This document shows, in pieces, positions 35,498-46,600 of a DNA stretch of 64,000 nucleotides (its first letter is position 1; every line of letters begins with the position of its first letter). Both the position numbers and the translations under genes were made by a program. The notes beneath the pieces are model-generated. The model worked only from the letters and a program-made list of their open reading frames with translations, had not been told where the DNA came from and did no database searches. Source of the DNA: Defluviitaleaceae bacterium (GTDB lineage: Bacteria > Bacillota > Clostridia > Lachnospirales > WQUN01); contig WRAH01000013.1 of assembly GCA_009780315.1 (NCBI GenBank), positions 1-64,000 of the forward strand, in the 5' to 3' direction.

Positions 35498-37894
35498 CTA
35501 AACTTTTTCCCATACCCTTGCTGTAAGCACGGTCATGTCGTCTTTTGGTATTTTTCCGTAACGACGGGTGGCTTCCGCTAGAATATGGTCAGCAAGGTCT
35601 TGGGGGTTGGCGTATCTACAGGTGGACAGTGCTGGTTTTAACCAATCCTCTTCTGCGTCGGTAATGCCATCTGTCACCATGACGATGATATCGCCGTGTT
35701 TTAATTCCCGCTCGGTTATTTCAAGGTCTACATCATTCAGCATTCCAATAGGGAGAGATGATGAGCGAATAACAGAAACCCGCCCATCACGCAACAAAAA
35801 TGTTTCTGCCGCGCCAATTTTAATAAATTCTGCTTGACCTGTATATAAATCAACAGAGCAAATGTCCAAGGTAGAAAATGATTCTTCATTACTTTTGAGT
35901 ATAAGCACAGAGTTTATCATACGCACTGCCAGTTCCTTATCAAATCCGCTTTCAATAAAGTCTTCAAGCAGTCCAACCGTTGCCGCACTTTCTCGTCTAG
36001 CCCGTTCGCCACTGCCCATGCCATCAGATAGTACAAGCAAGGAAGAGCCGTTTCTAAGCTCCATGGCAGAATAACTATCCCCCGATGGGCGGGAGTTTTT
36101 TGCCCGATGGGCTACGGCACTGGTAATTTGTAATTTTTGTTCCTCTATAAAACGGGTATGACAAGTTGCACCGCGAATTTCACACTCATTTCCTTCTACG
36201 CGCATTTTACGTTTTAGCACAGAGTTTAGCACAGGCAAAATTTCACGCACACAGGATTTTTTGCCGTGGCATGGGCTGTGGTTTATCGATACACGATATT
36301 TTCCCTTGTTGTCTTCAAGAACAATCACACTGCCAACTTCAATTTTCTGCTTGAGCAGTGCCATAATCATTTCTTCCTCTAGCCCCTCATGGAAGCGTAG
36401 TGACATATCTATTTCATCAGATAAGCACTTTACAATGCCTGATACACCATGTAATTGCTGGCTGATAAGTTCACGGCTTTCTGCAATGCGGTTATGCCAG
36501 CGCAAGTCATTGCGATACAGGTTGAAAATTGAATTTAACTCATGCAAAAGTGATTCAGGCGACTTACATTCCTTACGAAAAGCGTCACTCATGTCCGTAA
36601 GTTTTGCACCACCGTTTGCAGAACAGGCATGAAGCATGGAAAATATTTGTTGATGTGTATTATATAAATCTTCTTCCCAGCACCATTCTTGACTGGGGCA
36701 AGATGCACAGGCGCGGCTTGAAAGGTCGTCAATAAGTACAGCAATATCATGTTTATTCAATCCTGTTTTAGGCTTAGAAAGTCCGCTGAATGTATCTGCC
36801 AATTTTTCAAATGCAGAGGAAAATCTATCTAAACGGCGTGTGGTTTCTTCCTTTATCTTATCCATGTAATCGTCTGCACTATCCAGCACAGGATTGATGG
36901 CAGACGCTACATTAAAATAAAACGATTGAGGTGTAAGCACAAATGCCAGCCCGCCAGCAATAAGGGCATAGATAAAAGAAAACCCAAAAGAAGACCGTGC
37001 CAGCATAAACAGTGCAACCCCGCCAATGATACCCACCCCTGCAATAACCCCAGGGCGTGTCCATGTTTTGCTGATATTTTTAGCAAAGCCGCCGCCCAGC
37101 CCTGCCAGCCCAAGAATAGCCGCCCAAGAAATATCCCAATACCCTGCAAGATGTAGAAAAAAGCCCATAAGCATTCCTGCCGCCGTTGCCATAGAAGCCC
37201 CGCCGCGATATGCAACAATACATAGAACGTACACACAGAAGAATATTCTAAGGGGCATTGCACCAACATAAATATCAGATGCGCCAGCAATGACACCAGA
37301 TAATATGATGGTAATAGAAGCAATATCCTCCCCAGAAAGCAAATTGGCTCTGCGCCGCCGTCCTGTAAGAATCACATGGGCGCGCTTTAAAACCAGTGTG
37401 AGTGTCCCAACAACAATCGTTTCTAAAACTGCCACCGTCAAAAGGAATGGACTCATATCATAAAGTACTGCCACAGTAACGCCTGACACAAAAGTAATTG
37501 CCGCCGCCGCCAGCCCCACATAGGGCAGTTTCAACCACCCCCGTTGCTCGCCCATAAGCTTTGTGCCTATAAAATAGTATAAACACATCAGCCCTACTGC
37601 CATTAAGTACCGCATCGTCAGCAAGTCACCCATACGTGTAAAAAGTCCTAATGAGACTAAAACCGCTGTAAAATAAAACCCTTTTGTATTGCCCATAAAC
37701 GCCGCCAAAAACGGCAACGCCAACGGGTTTATAAATGTAAAAACCGTTGCTCGTCCAATAAAAAAGCCAAACGCGCCAATAATTAGCGATGCAATTTCAT
37801 TTTTGCCAACGCGGGCACGGGGGGGATGTTCAGGCTTTGAAGTCTTTAATCCCTCTCTGGAAGCACGAGAAGGCACTCTTACAGGCATATCCAT
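35498..37894 (-). CDS. spoIIE: Stage II sporulation protein E (PP2C phosphatase)
   Basis: 798 residues from ATG 37894, which has GGTGG eight bases upstream; a GTG four codons earlier is also in frame. The N-terminal half (about 40-330) has roughly ten transmembrane helices. A central cysteine-containing region (CASCPSQEWCWE) and the C-terminal PP2C-type phosphatase domain (about 590-795) follow. The phosphatase holds SGDSYSAMEL, LVLSDGMGSGERA and VTDGITDAEED with the metal-binding aspartates. SpoIIE dephosphorylates SpoIIAA to switch on sigma-F in the forespore. This is the best indicator that the organism belongs to an endospore-forming lineage. Confidence 0.95.
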   Translation of the reverse strand: MDMPVRVPSRASREGLKTSKPEHPPRARVGKNEIASLIIGAFGFFIGRATVFTFINPLALPFLAAFMGNTKGFYFTAVLVSLGLFTRMGDLLTMRYLMAVGLMCLYYFIGTKLMGEQRGWLKLPYVGLAAAAITFVSGVTVAVLYDMSPFLLTVAVLETIVVGTLTLVLKRAHVILTGRRRRANLLSGEDIASITIILSGVIAGASDIYVGAMPLRIFFCVYVLCIVAYRGGASMATAAGMLMGFFLHLAGYWDISWAAILGLAGLGGGFAKNISKTWTRPGVIAGVGIIGGVALFMLARSSFGFSFIYALIAGGLAFVLTPQSFYFNVASAINPVLDSADDYMDKIKEETTRRLDRFSSAFEKLADTFSGLSKPKTGLNKHDIAVLIDDLSSRACASCPSQEWCWEEDLYNTHQQIFSMLHACSANGGAKLTDMSDAFRKECKSPESLLHELNSIFNLYRNDLRWHNRIAESRELISQQLHGVSGIVKCLSDEIDMSLRFHEGLEEEMIMALLKQKIEVGSVIVLEDNKGKYRVSINHSPCHGKKSCVREILPVLNSVLKRKMRVEGNECEIRGATCHTRFIEEQKLQITSAVAHRAKNSRPSGDSYSAMELRNGSSLLVLSDGMGSGERARRESAATVGLLEDFIESGFDKELAVRMINSVLILKSNEESFSTLDICSVDLYTGQAEFIKIGAAETFLLRDGRVSVIRSSSLPIGMLNDVDLEITERELKHGDIIVMVTDGITDAEEDWLKPALSTCRYANPQDLADHILAEATRRYGKIPKDDMTVLTARVWEKV

Positions 37895-37906
37895 ATCAAT
37901 CACCAC

Positions 37907-38296
37907 CTAATATAATGAAATCAATGAGAAACGGTCTTGACAAAGTGACACTCGAAAACGCGAGATAAGCGTTTTCGAGGGTTCTTGTCACGATAGGCAA
38001 GTCCGTTTTCAAATTATTTAATTATCCTCACCATTGTATCCTTGAACAACGCGCGTCTTTTGTAAAATTTTGGACAGGCTCTATAAAATATTATGACAAA
38101 ACTTGTTTTATGCCCCATTTCGCAAAAAGTGTAACACATGTGCAATATAAACTACACAATGAGAAATGAAACATATGTTCTATGTATTTTCCCTAGACAT
38201 TTTCCGATATAATGATAGCGGGAAGGTCTGCGCATTTGCGCGTTAATAATGTACTTGACTATATGAACATAAAAATTAGACCCTGGGGGTAAAAAT
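37907..38296. other. Intergenic region between spoIIE and the giant surface-protein genes
   Basis: A 390-base divergent region. It holds the long nested hairpin at 37945-37991, an AT-rich stretch, a TATAAT at about 38209 and a small GCGCA/TGCGC hairpin near 38230. GGGGG lies just before the ATG at 38297. I saw no match to a riboswitch I know, including c-di-GMP types. Confidence 0.5.
37945..37991. repeat. Nested inverted repeat upstream of spoIIE and the surface genes
   Basis: An 11-bp perfect stem (CTCGAAAACGC / GCGTTTTCGAG, 37951-37979) is enclosed by GTGACA / TGTCAC with a short bulge. No T tract follows closely. It lies between divergently oriented genes and so may be a regulatory site or an insulator. 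Confidence 0.6.
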
Positions 38297-41200
38297 ATGA
38301 AAATATTGCATAGCTTCAAAAAAAGTGTAGCCTTTTATATGGCAGTGATTATGGTATTTGGGTTAATCGCACCCTTTGCTATGCGTCCTGTAGAAGTGCT
38401 TGCAGAAATACAAACACAGGCAGGACCCCTTCGTGCCTCCTTTTTTCAAAGGCTGGTGGATAATGAAGCGGGTACAGTTGTGTCTATTGAAAATGTACCA
38501 GCAGGCATAAGTAATAATGATGTCATGTTGATTTGGCCAATCAACATCAGCCATGACCCAACTGCCGAGGGTCTTTATGTATTGCGTTATTTTACTGAAA
38601 CTGAAAAAGTAGAAATCCGTGTCTCGCGCAGACCGGGTGCGCCGCCTATGTTAGATGTTGAATATCATGTGTACAGCAGAATAACAGGACTTGCAAGTCC
38701 TGCGCTTCCCACCACACAAATATATACCCATACAGACAGTATGATTTTTCCCAATATTCCGCCAACTGGTTTTGGCAGTTTTCCATGCCCTGTTATTCCC
38801 GGTGTGCATATTCGATTTTTATGGGGTGCGCCCTTGGGTGCAGGGGGGCAAAATGATTTTCATGTTTTCATAGAAGATGGACTAAGAGAAGGTTTTATCC
38901 ACGACTTTACCATGGAATTTTATCCATTGACAGGCAACCCAACGGTTGTTGCAAATTATAATGCAAGTGCTATGCGTTATTACGCATGGCGGCCTAATGC
39001 TGTAAGCCCAATTCACCCCGGCTTTATTGCCCGTGAACCTTCTTGGCCCCAATATGATGAACTTAGAAGCAACAGAATATTTGTATTCCCTGGGCTTCGC
39101 CCCATTGATATGACTGTATTCCCCTTCGCTGCCGCGCCAAACTCCGCCACACAAGATTCGCATACAATCCCCAGCGGCGGCGCAGGTATTCGCGTATTCC
39201 CAGCATGGGGTGTGCCTACTTTCGGCCCAACGGCGGCAGACCTTCCCCAATATGCAACAGGCCCGCTTCGCTTGTTTGACAATGAGTTTCCTGCCGAAGA
39301 GGACAACGGACTGGATATTCGTGTACAAATGCCCACATTCTTTAGTGAAGCCACAGGTCGGTTTGACTTGGTGTTTGAAGACGGCAGACAACAACATGGA
39401 CTTGCCGACATGGGTATGACTGTCATCGTTGGTCCAGGCACTTCACCCTATGCATTTACCATCACATCAACATTAGAAGAATTAGAACATTATCCCCTTG
39501 CAGGTCGTGACCCTGTTCCGACAGGCACAACCATTTTATCATCAGGGGGCGAAGTAGAGATTCTTGATGCGGCATATGTTATGCAAGGTGCAAATACTGC
39601 GGCACGATTTAAAGTTGCAGGGCTGCCCCCCAGCATTTTCTTTGAAAATATTGAAGTGAGAATTGACCAAGTGGGTGCAGGTGCTGTTACAGGCTTCTTT
39701 GGAAGAGCCACCACAGAGGTATTCACCCCAGCAGAAGGGCTTGGGCCTAGACTGCACACATTTTTAGATTTTAGAATAGACCCACCCCTTGCAGGCGTTT
39801 CAAACCTTGCAATCACACCTTTCCGTAACCATGCGGGCGGATTTATGTCAGGCTATTATCACATTTATATTTGGGCAGAAACTTGGCCGATTATGCCAGC
39901 GGATACACAGCCTTTGCGGATACGGTTTAATGGAGATGCCAACGAAATAAGTGTACCCCTTATGGAAACAAGTGGCGTACACATTGCCATTGACTTTTTC
40001 CCAAGTGCCACCCGTGCAATGCTTTCTCAAACAGTTGTGTACAGACCCGATAGTGTTGTGACCATAGGCCCGCCAAACTTCTTTAGGGTAGTAGAAGAAA
40101 GTATTGAATTTACCCCCAATAGACTTTACGCCCATGACATTCCTGTTGCACGTGCAGATTTAGCTTTTGATGTACAGTGGCAACTTGGACTTGAAGCAGA
40201 TATTTGGACGATGGCAAGCGGCGGTTCAGTTGTACTGCGTTATCTGCTTAACCGTGATATTGCCCCCAATCCAGAACTCCCGCCTTTTGCAGAAGTTTGG
40301 ATGGAAATTGAAGCCCTGCCCGCCCCGTCAGGTTCACCTACAGGAAGCGTGCAAGTTGTTGATTATCTCATTGTTTTCCTTGATGAAACAGACCCTGATA
40401 TACGTTATGTCACCCCTTCATCCACACCGCCTAGGGTTAGTACATTTGTTCACCCTGTCGGCTTGTTGCGTGCATCTTTGCGTATCGAATCCGATGCGGT
40501 TCATATTGAACTGGGCGACAATATGGCATCATCACCATGGAACAATCCATTCCGCTTCCCTGGTGCGCCATATTATATGAACATGCAAATTCTCGGGCAA
40601 TATCATGTTATTGGAGACACCAGTGACAGCAACCGTATTGCAAGCTTTACCCTTTGGCCAATATCCCCTAGGGATTATCTTGTACTGGATGATTTTGGTC
40701 GTGCAACGCCTCCACCACCGTCAAACTTCCGCGTAAGTGGGAATGACGACCCAACAACACCGCCTTCAATGGATGTTAATTTTGATGTAGCCGCCAATGC
40801 ATTTAATGCATGGTTAAATAGGCAATATGTATTTGACCCATTGATAAGTGTCAATGTTTATATCAGCACCTTTCAAAATGCAATTACAACCTTTGCCGCT
40901 GTAGACCCATTGTCCCTAGATGGTGCAGAGCGCGGTGTTGCCCTTGCAGTTGATTACGCGGATGTTGTTCATGTGGCAGGAGGTGTATCTACCATTGATA
41001 TGTCTGCGTCTGCCATTCAAAGCACGTTACGCGGCGGCGGCAGTAACGGTGTCGTGCGCATAGAAAATATACCTATTCCCCTAAACCGCAGTACCACCGA
41101 CAGTACAACAGCCTTGGCGCAAACACGCAACTGGTTAGACCCCAGTACAGGCACACCCACCCAAGCGGTGAACTTCACGCTTAATAACCTAGACGAAAAC

Positions 41201-43642
41201 GTACAGTTCTTCCTTTTTGCAGACTTAGTTGTAGACCGTTTTATTTCAAGCGGTACAGCACTTTTACCAGGGGAAGTCATTGGTGATGATTTGGATAGAC
41301 GTGACCGTTCTGTTTCTACATCTATTGCCAGTGATACAACCGTTGGCACCCCAGGTTTACCAGGGCCAGACGAGGTTGACCCCTCTGCCCCCACAGGGTT
41401 AAGTCATATTCGCCCAACAGCTGAAACATCTGCAATTTTGTATTGGGACGCTGTACGCTCTACAAACCCTGAAATCATTACGTTCTTTGAATTGATACGT
41501 GTGTCTGACGATGCAATGGATTTGGCAGAGTTAAACCACCCAGACTATCGTGACCGCGCCCTTTCTTCATGGGTTACAGGCCGTACAGATGCCAAGGGCT
41601 GGCGAACAGGTGTTGGTGCAGATGGTCATTCTCTTGCAGTGTATACCACTTCTGCAACCCCTCAAATACACCCATACAATGACCCTGTTTACACCTATCG
41701 TGACCCTTCCGAACATGAAGATTTAACACTCAATCAAGTGTCACTGACTGACAGAAGCTTACGCCCCAACAGTCTCTATTTTTACTATGTGCGTGTTGTG
41801 CGCCGTGTGTATATTGATGGAGAATGGATAGAAACCCGCTCATCTTGGGTTGAAGATAGTGTTACCACACAAGTTGTTCAGCCGCCATATAACCTTAGAG
41901 AAGAAGATGGTACTGAACGGGCTGGCTTTGACTTATTTAGCCAAGCCTTTGTAAGCTGGCGGCACACAGAACTTGAGAATATTATTCTTGACGCAGGGGA
42001 AAACTTTACTTTTCAAATCCAACTCCGTGCAGATGGCGAAGAGTGGGGAGATATTGTAAGCATCAATAGAAATCAATTGATAAACGCCAACAATTTCCGC
42101 GGCGGCAGATTCTATTACATGGTATCTGGCTTACGTCACAGCACTGTATATGAAATGCGTGTAAGACTCTTTGATATTGCAAGTGACGATGCATCTTTAT
42201 GGTCAAATGTGATTACATTCATGACAGGACATTATGATGATGGCCGTCAAGAAGAAGATGACTGGTTAAACCATATCGACCGCTATTTGCGTGAATTATT
42301 ACGCCGTCCCCATTGGTTTGCACAAAATACACCTACACGCTCAGTCATGGTGATTCGTCCTGATGAAATTTTTGCGGGACAAATGTTAGGTCATGCAGGA
42401 ACACCTGTGCCGCTGTACAACACCGATGTCAACAGTATCAGATATTATATTCCTGCGTCAGTTTTTAGAGATGCAAATGAAAACCGCAGAGGATTTACCA
42501 CCACTTACAGCGATTTGCAGATTCAATTTGCACCCAGTTTCCTAAGTTCTGCCCATAATCAAGCAGTGCTGGATATGTTGCGTACGCTGGATACAAGAGG
42601 CAGTAACCTAAGTGATTACTTTGTGCGGATGGATTTAGAGCGCGCACCTATGGCACCTCTTCACGGGCAGGAAGGATTAACAAGACAAACCGATGTACAG
42701 CTTACCCTTGTAGGCACAAACACATCTATCCGCAATTTGCGCACATGGGACGGCAATGTACTCACCCGTGCAGAACGCGTTGTTGACAATATCATGTCAG
42801 ACCCAGTGCTTCGCCAAAATATCCGCAACTTGCTTAATGACGGAACATCCAATGAAGATATGCTTGATTTTGTTGCAAGTGTTGTCACCCGTGCAGACAA
42901 TCAAATTACCCAAATGGTTGGGAATTATATGAGAGTACAGTCAGGTGGAATCCTTACCAACACAGAAATGCGCGTGCAAGCCTTTGACGCGGCAGTGAAT
43001 ATGGTGGTGACAAATCTTGAGCCTAATACTTCTGTTAATGCATTCAGGCTTCAATCAGGACAGTGGGTTCCCCAACCTCTTGTGGAATTTTACAATGGGC
43101 AAGCGGCTATCACCCACGCCCCTGGCACTATTGCATTTACAGGCAGTGTCGTAAATATTCATGGTGCAAATGCACAGCCACAGGGCGGTGCAATGACTTC
43201 AATCGTCGCCCGCTTTAGTTTAGAAAGTATTTTTGGGCAAAATATTGACCTTCAACAAAATGCGAACCGTCATATGGTTGTTGGTTCTGTTGCCCGTATT
43301 GCTGGTGCGCCCCATGGTGCAGACCCTATGACATGGGCAGTGACAAACCTTAATGTAGACATGTCTTCACGCAATGCAGACGCTTTAATTTCAAGACAAG
43401 AAGCAATTGCAGTGGTGATGGCATTGTACGAACGCAGGACAAATACCCGTGTAGATACAATAATGATTCGCAACTTCCAAAACACCGCAGGCATGACCCT
43501 TGACCCACGATATGCCCAAGCGGTACGCGCCGCCTTTGAAGTCGGCATTATCACAGATAATCACTTCGACCCTAGCGGCGCAATCACCATTGGAGAATTT
43601 CTTGACATGTTGGCTTCACTTGGCAACAGAGTAGGACTGTAG
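38297..43642 (+). CDS. Giant exported surface protein 1 (FN3-like modules, SLH-like C-terminus)
   Basis: 1781 residues. A signal peptide occupies about 1-36 (cut near VLA-EIQ). Residues 40-1000 are beta-rich and of unknown family. Two fibronectin-III-like modules follow at about 1028-1190 (APTGLSHIRPTAETSAILYW) and 1192-1312 (PPYNLREEDG, later YMVSGLRHSTVYEMRVRLFD). A mixed C-terminal region follows, and the last 95 residues (ISRQEAIAVVMALYERRTN, RYAQAVRAAFEVGIITDNHF) look like a divergent S-layer homology repeat. Likely exported and attached to the wall. 18 bases separate it from the next, similarly built gene. Function unknown. Confidence 0.75.
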   Translation: MKILHSFKKSVAFYMAVIMVFGLIAPFAMRPVEVLAEIQTQAGPLRASFFQRLVDNEAGTVVSIENVPAGISNNDVMLIWPINISHDPTAEGLYVLRYFTETEKVEIRVSRRPGAPPMLDVEYHVYSRITGLASPALPTTQIYTHTDSMIFPNIPPTGFGSFPCPVIPGVHIRFLWGAPLGAGGQNDFHVFIEDGLREGFIHDFTMEFYPLTGNPTVVANYNASAMRYYAWRPNAVSPIHPGFIAREPSWPQYDELRSNRIFVFPGLRPIDMTVFPFAAAPNSATQDSHTIPSGGAGIRVFPAWGVPTFGPTAADLPQYATGPLRLFDNEFPAEEDNGLDIRVQMPTFFSEATGRFDLVFEDGRQQHGLADMGMTVIVGPGTSPYAFTITSTLEELEHYPLAGRDPVPTGTTILSSGGEVEILDAAYVMQGANTAARFKVAGLPPSIFFENIEVRIDQVGAGAVTGFFGRATTEVFTPAEGLGPRLHTFLDFRIDPPLAGVSNLAITPFRNHAGGFMSGYYHIYIWAETWPIMPADTQPLRIRFNGDANEISVPLMETSGVHIAIDFFPSATRAMLSQTVVYRPDSVVTIGPPNFFRVVEESIEFTPNRLYAHDIPVARADLAFDVQWQLGLEADIWTMASGGSVVLRYLLNRDIAPNPELPPFAEVWMEIEALPAPSGSPTGSVQVVDYLIVFLDETDPDIRYVTPSSTPPRVSTFVHPVGLLRASLRIESDAVHIELGDNMASSPWNNPFRFPGAPYYMNMQILGQYHVIGDTSDSNRIASFTLWPISPRDYLVLDDFGRATPPPPSNFRVSGNDDPTTPPSMDVNFDVAANAFNAWLNRQYVFDPLISVNVYISTFQNAITTFAAVDPLSLDGAERGVALAVDYADVVHVAGGVSTIDMSASAIQSTLRGGGSNGVVRIENIPIPLNRSTTDSTTALAQTRNWLDPSTGTPTQAVNFTLNNLDENVQFFLFADLVVDRFISSGTALLPGEVIGDDLDRRDRSVSTSIASDTTVGTPGLPGPDEVDPSAPTGLSHIRPTAETSAILYWDAVRSTNPEIITFFELIRVSDDAMDLAELNHPDYRDRALSSWVTGRTDAKGWRTGVGADGHSLAVYTTSATPQIHPYNDPVYTYRDPSEHEDLTLNQVSLTDRSLRPNSLYFYYVRVVRRVYIDGEWIETRSSWVEDSVTTQVVQPPYNLREEDGTERAGFDLFSQAFVSWRHTELENIILDAGENFTFQIQLRADGEEWGDIVSINRNQLINANNFRGGRFYYMVSGLRHSTVYEMRVRLFDIASDDASLWSNVITFMTGHYDDGRQEEDDWLNHIDRYLRELLRRPHWFAQNTPTRSVMVIRPDEIFAGQMLGHAGTPVPLYNTDVNSIRYYIPASVFRDANENRRGFTTTYSDLQIQFAPSFLSSAHNQAVLDMLRTLDTRGSNLSDYFVRMDLERAPMAPLHGQEGLTRQTDVQLTLVGTNTSIRNLRTWDGNVLTRAERVVDNIMSDPVLRQNIRNLLNDGTSNEDMLDFVASVVTRADNQITQMVGNYMRVQSGGILTNTEMRVQAFDAAVNMVVTNLEPNTSVNAFRLQSGQWVPQPLVEFYNGQAAITHAPGTIAFTGSVVNIHGANAQPQGGAMTSIVARFSLESIFGQNIDLQQNANRHMVVGSVARIAGAPHGADPMTWAVTNLNVDMSSRNADALISRQEAIAVVMALYERRTNTRVDTIMIRNFQNTAGMTLDPRYAQAVRAAFEVGIITDNHFDPSGAITIGEFLDMLASLGNRVGL

Positions 43643-43660
43643 GGAGGGTTTTATAAAAAT

Positions 43661-46600
43661 ATGAAAAAACAACTATTAAAAACAGCGGCGTTCTTCCTTG
43701 CGCTGGTTATGGCGGCTGGGTTTATACCTGCAAGAAATGCTTATGCATTTCCCATACCTCAACCTGCCACGCGGCTTCCTGTCAGTGAAATTACAATAGC
43801 CCCCCAGCCAGAGCCAGGTATAGAAACAGGGCAAGGGCCATATGCTATTGAATTTATTTGGACTCAACCCAATGCAGGGCCAAGTGACAACCGAGGTGCA
43901 GGGGGAAATGCGGCGACCCTTGGCGTGCATGGCGGCGACCCTGAAACAGGTGACCCCAATGCCACATGGACACGGTACGCGTCTCGCTATATCTTTAACT
44001 TTGCTAACCGTACCCTTGGCACAACATTTCCAGAGGTGGTACTACGGCGTACAGATGTAGGCGTACAAGAGCGCGCCAATGCTGCCGCACCATGGGGTGC
44101 AGTCACGCCTTATGGTGTGGGCAATGAATTGCCCCCTGGTCATCAGCTGAGATGGCAAACCACCCGTGCGTTTCAAACCAGTAGTTTTTATGAAATTTCA
44201 ATAGAACCACAGCATTTTACACCCATTTGGATTCCACCTGTTCTAGTGGATGGAACGATACAATCAGGCACAAATGTATGGACCTATGACATTGCCAATT
44301 GGGGCAGTGCCGCCAATAATCAAAGCACACCCATGATTTTTATGAGTGATATAGAGCTGGTGCGTGCAGACGGCGGCGGCGGCGAAATTGTTATTGAATG
44401 GTTAAACCCTCTTTGGAATGGCGCAAATGTTTTTGATAACTGGAATATTACAGTGCTTAACGCAATCACAGGGGGCAATGTGCTTTCACGCCCTATTTTA
44501 GACCCTGCCAACGATATTGAAGTACTTGACGGTGGAAGACGCTTGCGCTACACCATTGTCAGCAATAATCTTCAAATTGGCGGAAGTTATCACGTGCGTA
44601 TAGAGCCAATGATTGGGACACAAAATGCCCGTACACTCAGTAGCATCACCATGCCAGGCGATGCCAGAACCTTCTTTTTTGCATATCGCGCCAGCGGACA
44701 ATTCCCTTATCAAACAGAAACACCAGTACTCATGATTCCAACTCTTAATCTTGTTCAAGAGGGTGAAAACTTCATCCGCTTGCTGTGGGACCGTATGGCG
44801 GCCGCGGCTGTAGGACGTATAGAGATTGAACAATGGGCAGATGCCAATGAACCGAATCCTTCCCCAGATGTTAATGATATTACAGCCATGGGGCGGCGTA
44901 CGGTGATTGCATCCATTCCCGCGCCCCAAGCAACGGTCATTACCCAATGGCCTGTGGGTATAATCAACCCACCAAGACCCATGGCATGGAGTATTGTTGT
45001 ATTTGACACGAATAATGTTCCCCTTGCCCGAAGCAATATTGTGCATTGGCGACCGGGTGAAGCACATTTCACCCCCTATGCGCCAGAGCTTGAACCCATT
45101 GTAGGGCGCACTATTGCAGGAACAGGAAGTTTCGACCTTGTGTGGCGTGCATTTACCCGCCCTGCATATACCGACGCAGAGGAAGCGTTGTTAAATACAC
45201 CCCCTCACTCAGATTTCAATAATGTACTGGTTGACCATGAAGATTATAGACGGCATTTTATTGATGATGAAATTCGCTTTCATATTTTTGTGGCAAACAC
45301 TTGGGCTGATTTGCAGAACATGCCCCTAGATAATCCCACCATCAATATTCCTGCAAACCTTGGAATGCTTATTCCTGCGGCAAACTCTCCTGTAGAGGGT
45401 GTTCCGTTTTACCGCATGGAAGGTATATCTGTCTTTTCAAGACCTGACGGCGCAGGTGGATTTACACATAATCATGCTGTCCAGCCGAACGAAACGTACT
45501 TTATACGAATCATAGCCATGCGCGACCGTGTTGGGTTGGATGCATTGCCGTCACGCCCATCGTATGGCACAGTGGTTATTCCACCGCCAGAAGATGGTAT
45601 TATCACCCGTCCAGAAATGATTGCCGCACCGCCATTTACAGGCTCTGCCAATGGGGCAGGACAGCCCCCTGAACTTTTCCTAGAATGGCCATTGCGTTTT
45701 TTAGAAATTTATGATACATCGGCAACCAGTCCAGAAGGGCGCGGATGGTATGCGTCTGCGGGTATTCGCAACGGTGATTTGGCTTTTGGCAGACGTGCAG
45801 GACGGCTTGCCGATGTTGAAAGATGGCGTGTGCTTAACCAAATGCTTTCAACTGAAAACAGACGCGTACTTGAAGCAGATAGAGAGGGCAATCCTCTAAA
45901 CACTGCCGCCAGTGTGAACACATTTTTACAAAGTGCATGGACTGATATTTCCAGCCATTTAGGTTATACAGGCACAACGGCTTCGGCTGGAGCATTGCGT
46001 ATTCAAGACTTATATCTTTACAGCTATCAAATTCATGTGGTCACTTATGATGAATTGATGACTTTTGGAGCTGACATTGAAACGGCTTTTGAAAACTATC
46101 GTGACCAGATGGTGGCATCAGACTGGAGCGTGCCTTTTAGACCCACACCTGATGACAATGGTATCATGCGTCATAGATTCACAAACATGATTGCGGCAGG
46201 GGCAATTCAGCCAAACACTACCTATGTCGTGTTAATGCGCCCTGTTGAAAGCAGAAATTATGGGTTACATGCATTTTATCCATCGTATACCATTATAACC
46301 ACCCCTGATGACAGCGAAGCCGCAACACCCACCCCAACAACACCTGTATTGTTTCCCCATGTGCCTATTGGAATGGATCACATTACTGTACGTTGGCGCA
46401 GACAGTCAGGCATTCAGTATGAACTCCGTTGGAGTGAAAACTTGAGCGACTATCCAACTGGCGGTACGTTGATTGCGTGGGAGGATATTGAGGGCGAATA
46501 TGTATTGTATCCAGACCCTACTGCTGGGCCATTTATGGCATTGACCATTGATGGACTGTTCCTTGATACGCGTCACTATGTATGGGCGCGGGCAGTCAAT

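Noticed and set aside
37907-38296. Possible riboswitch ahead of the giant surface genes
   Set aside because: The hairpins present do not match the cores of c-di-GMP, SAM or other riboswitches I can recognise; listed only as an unexplained palindrome.
38882-39816. Minus-strand frames up to 171 codons inside the first giant surface gene
   Set aside because: The sense frame has a signal peptide and continues for 1781 codons; the antisense frames are cysteine- and basic-rich in a pattern typical of mirror translation.
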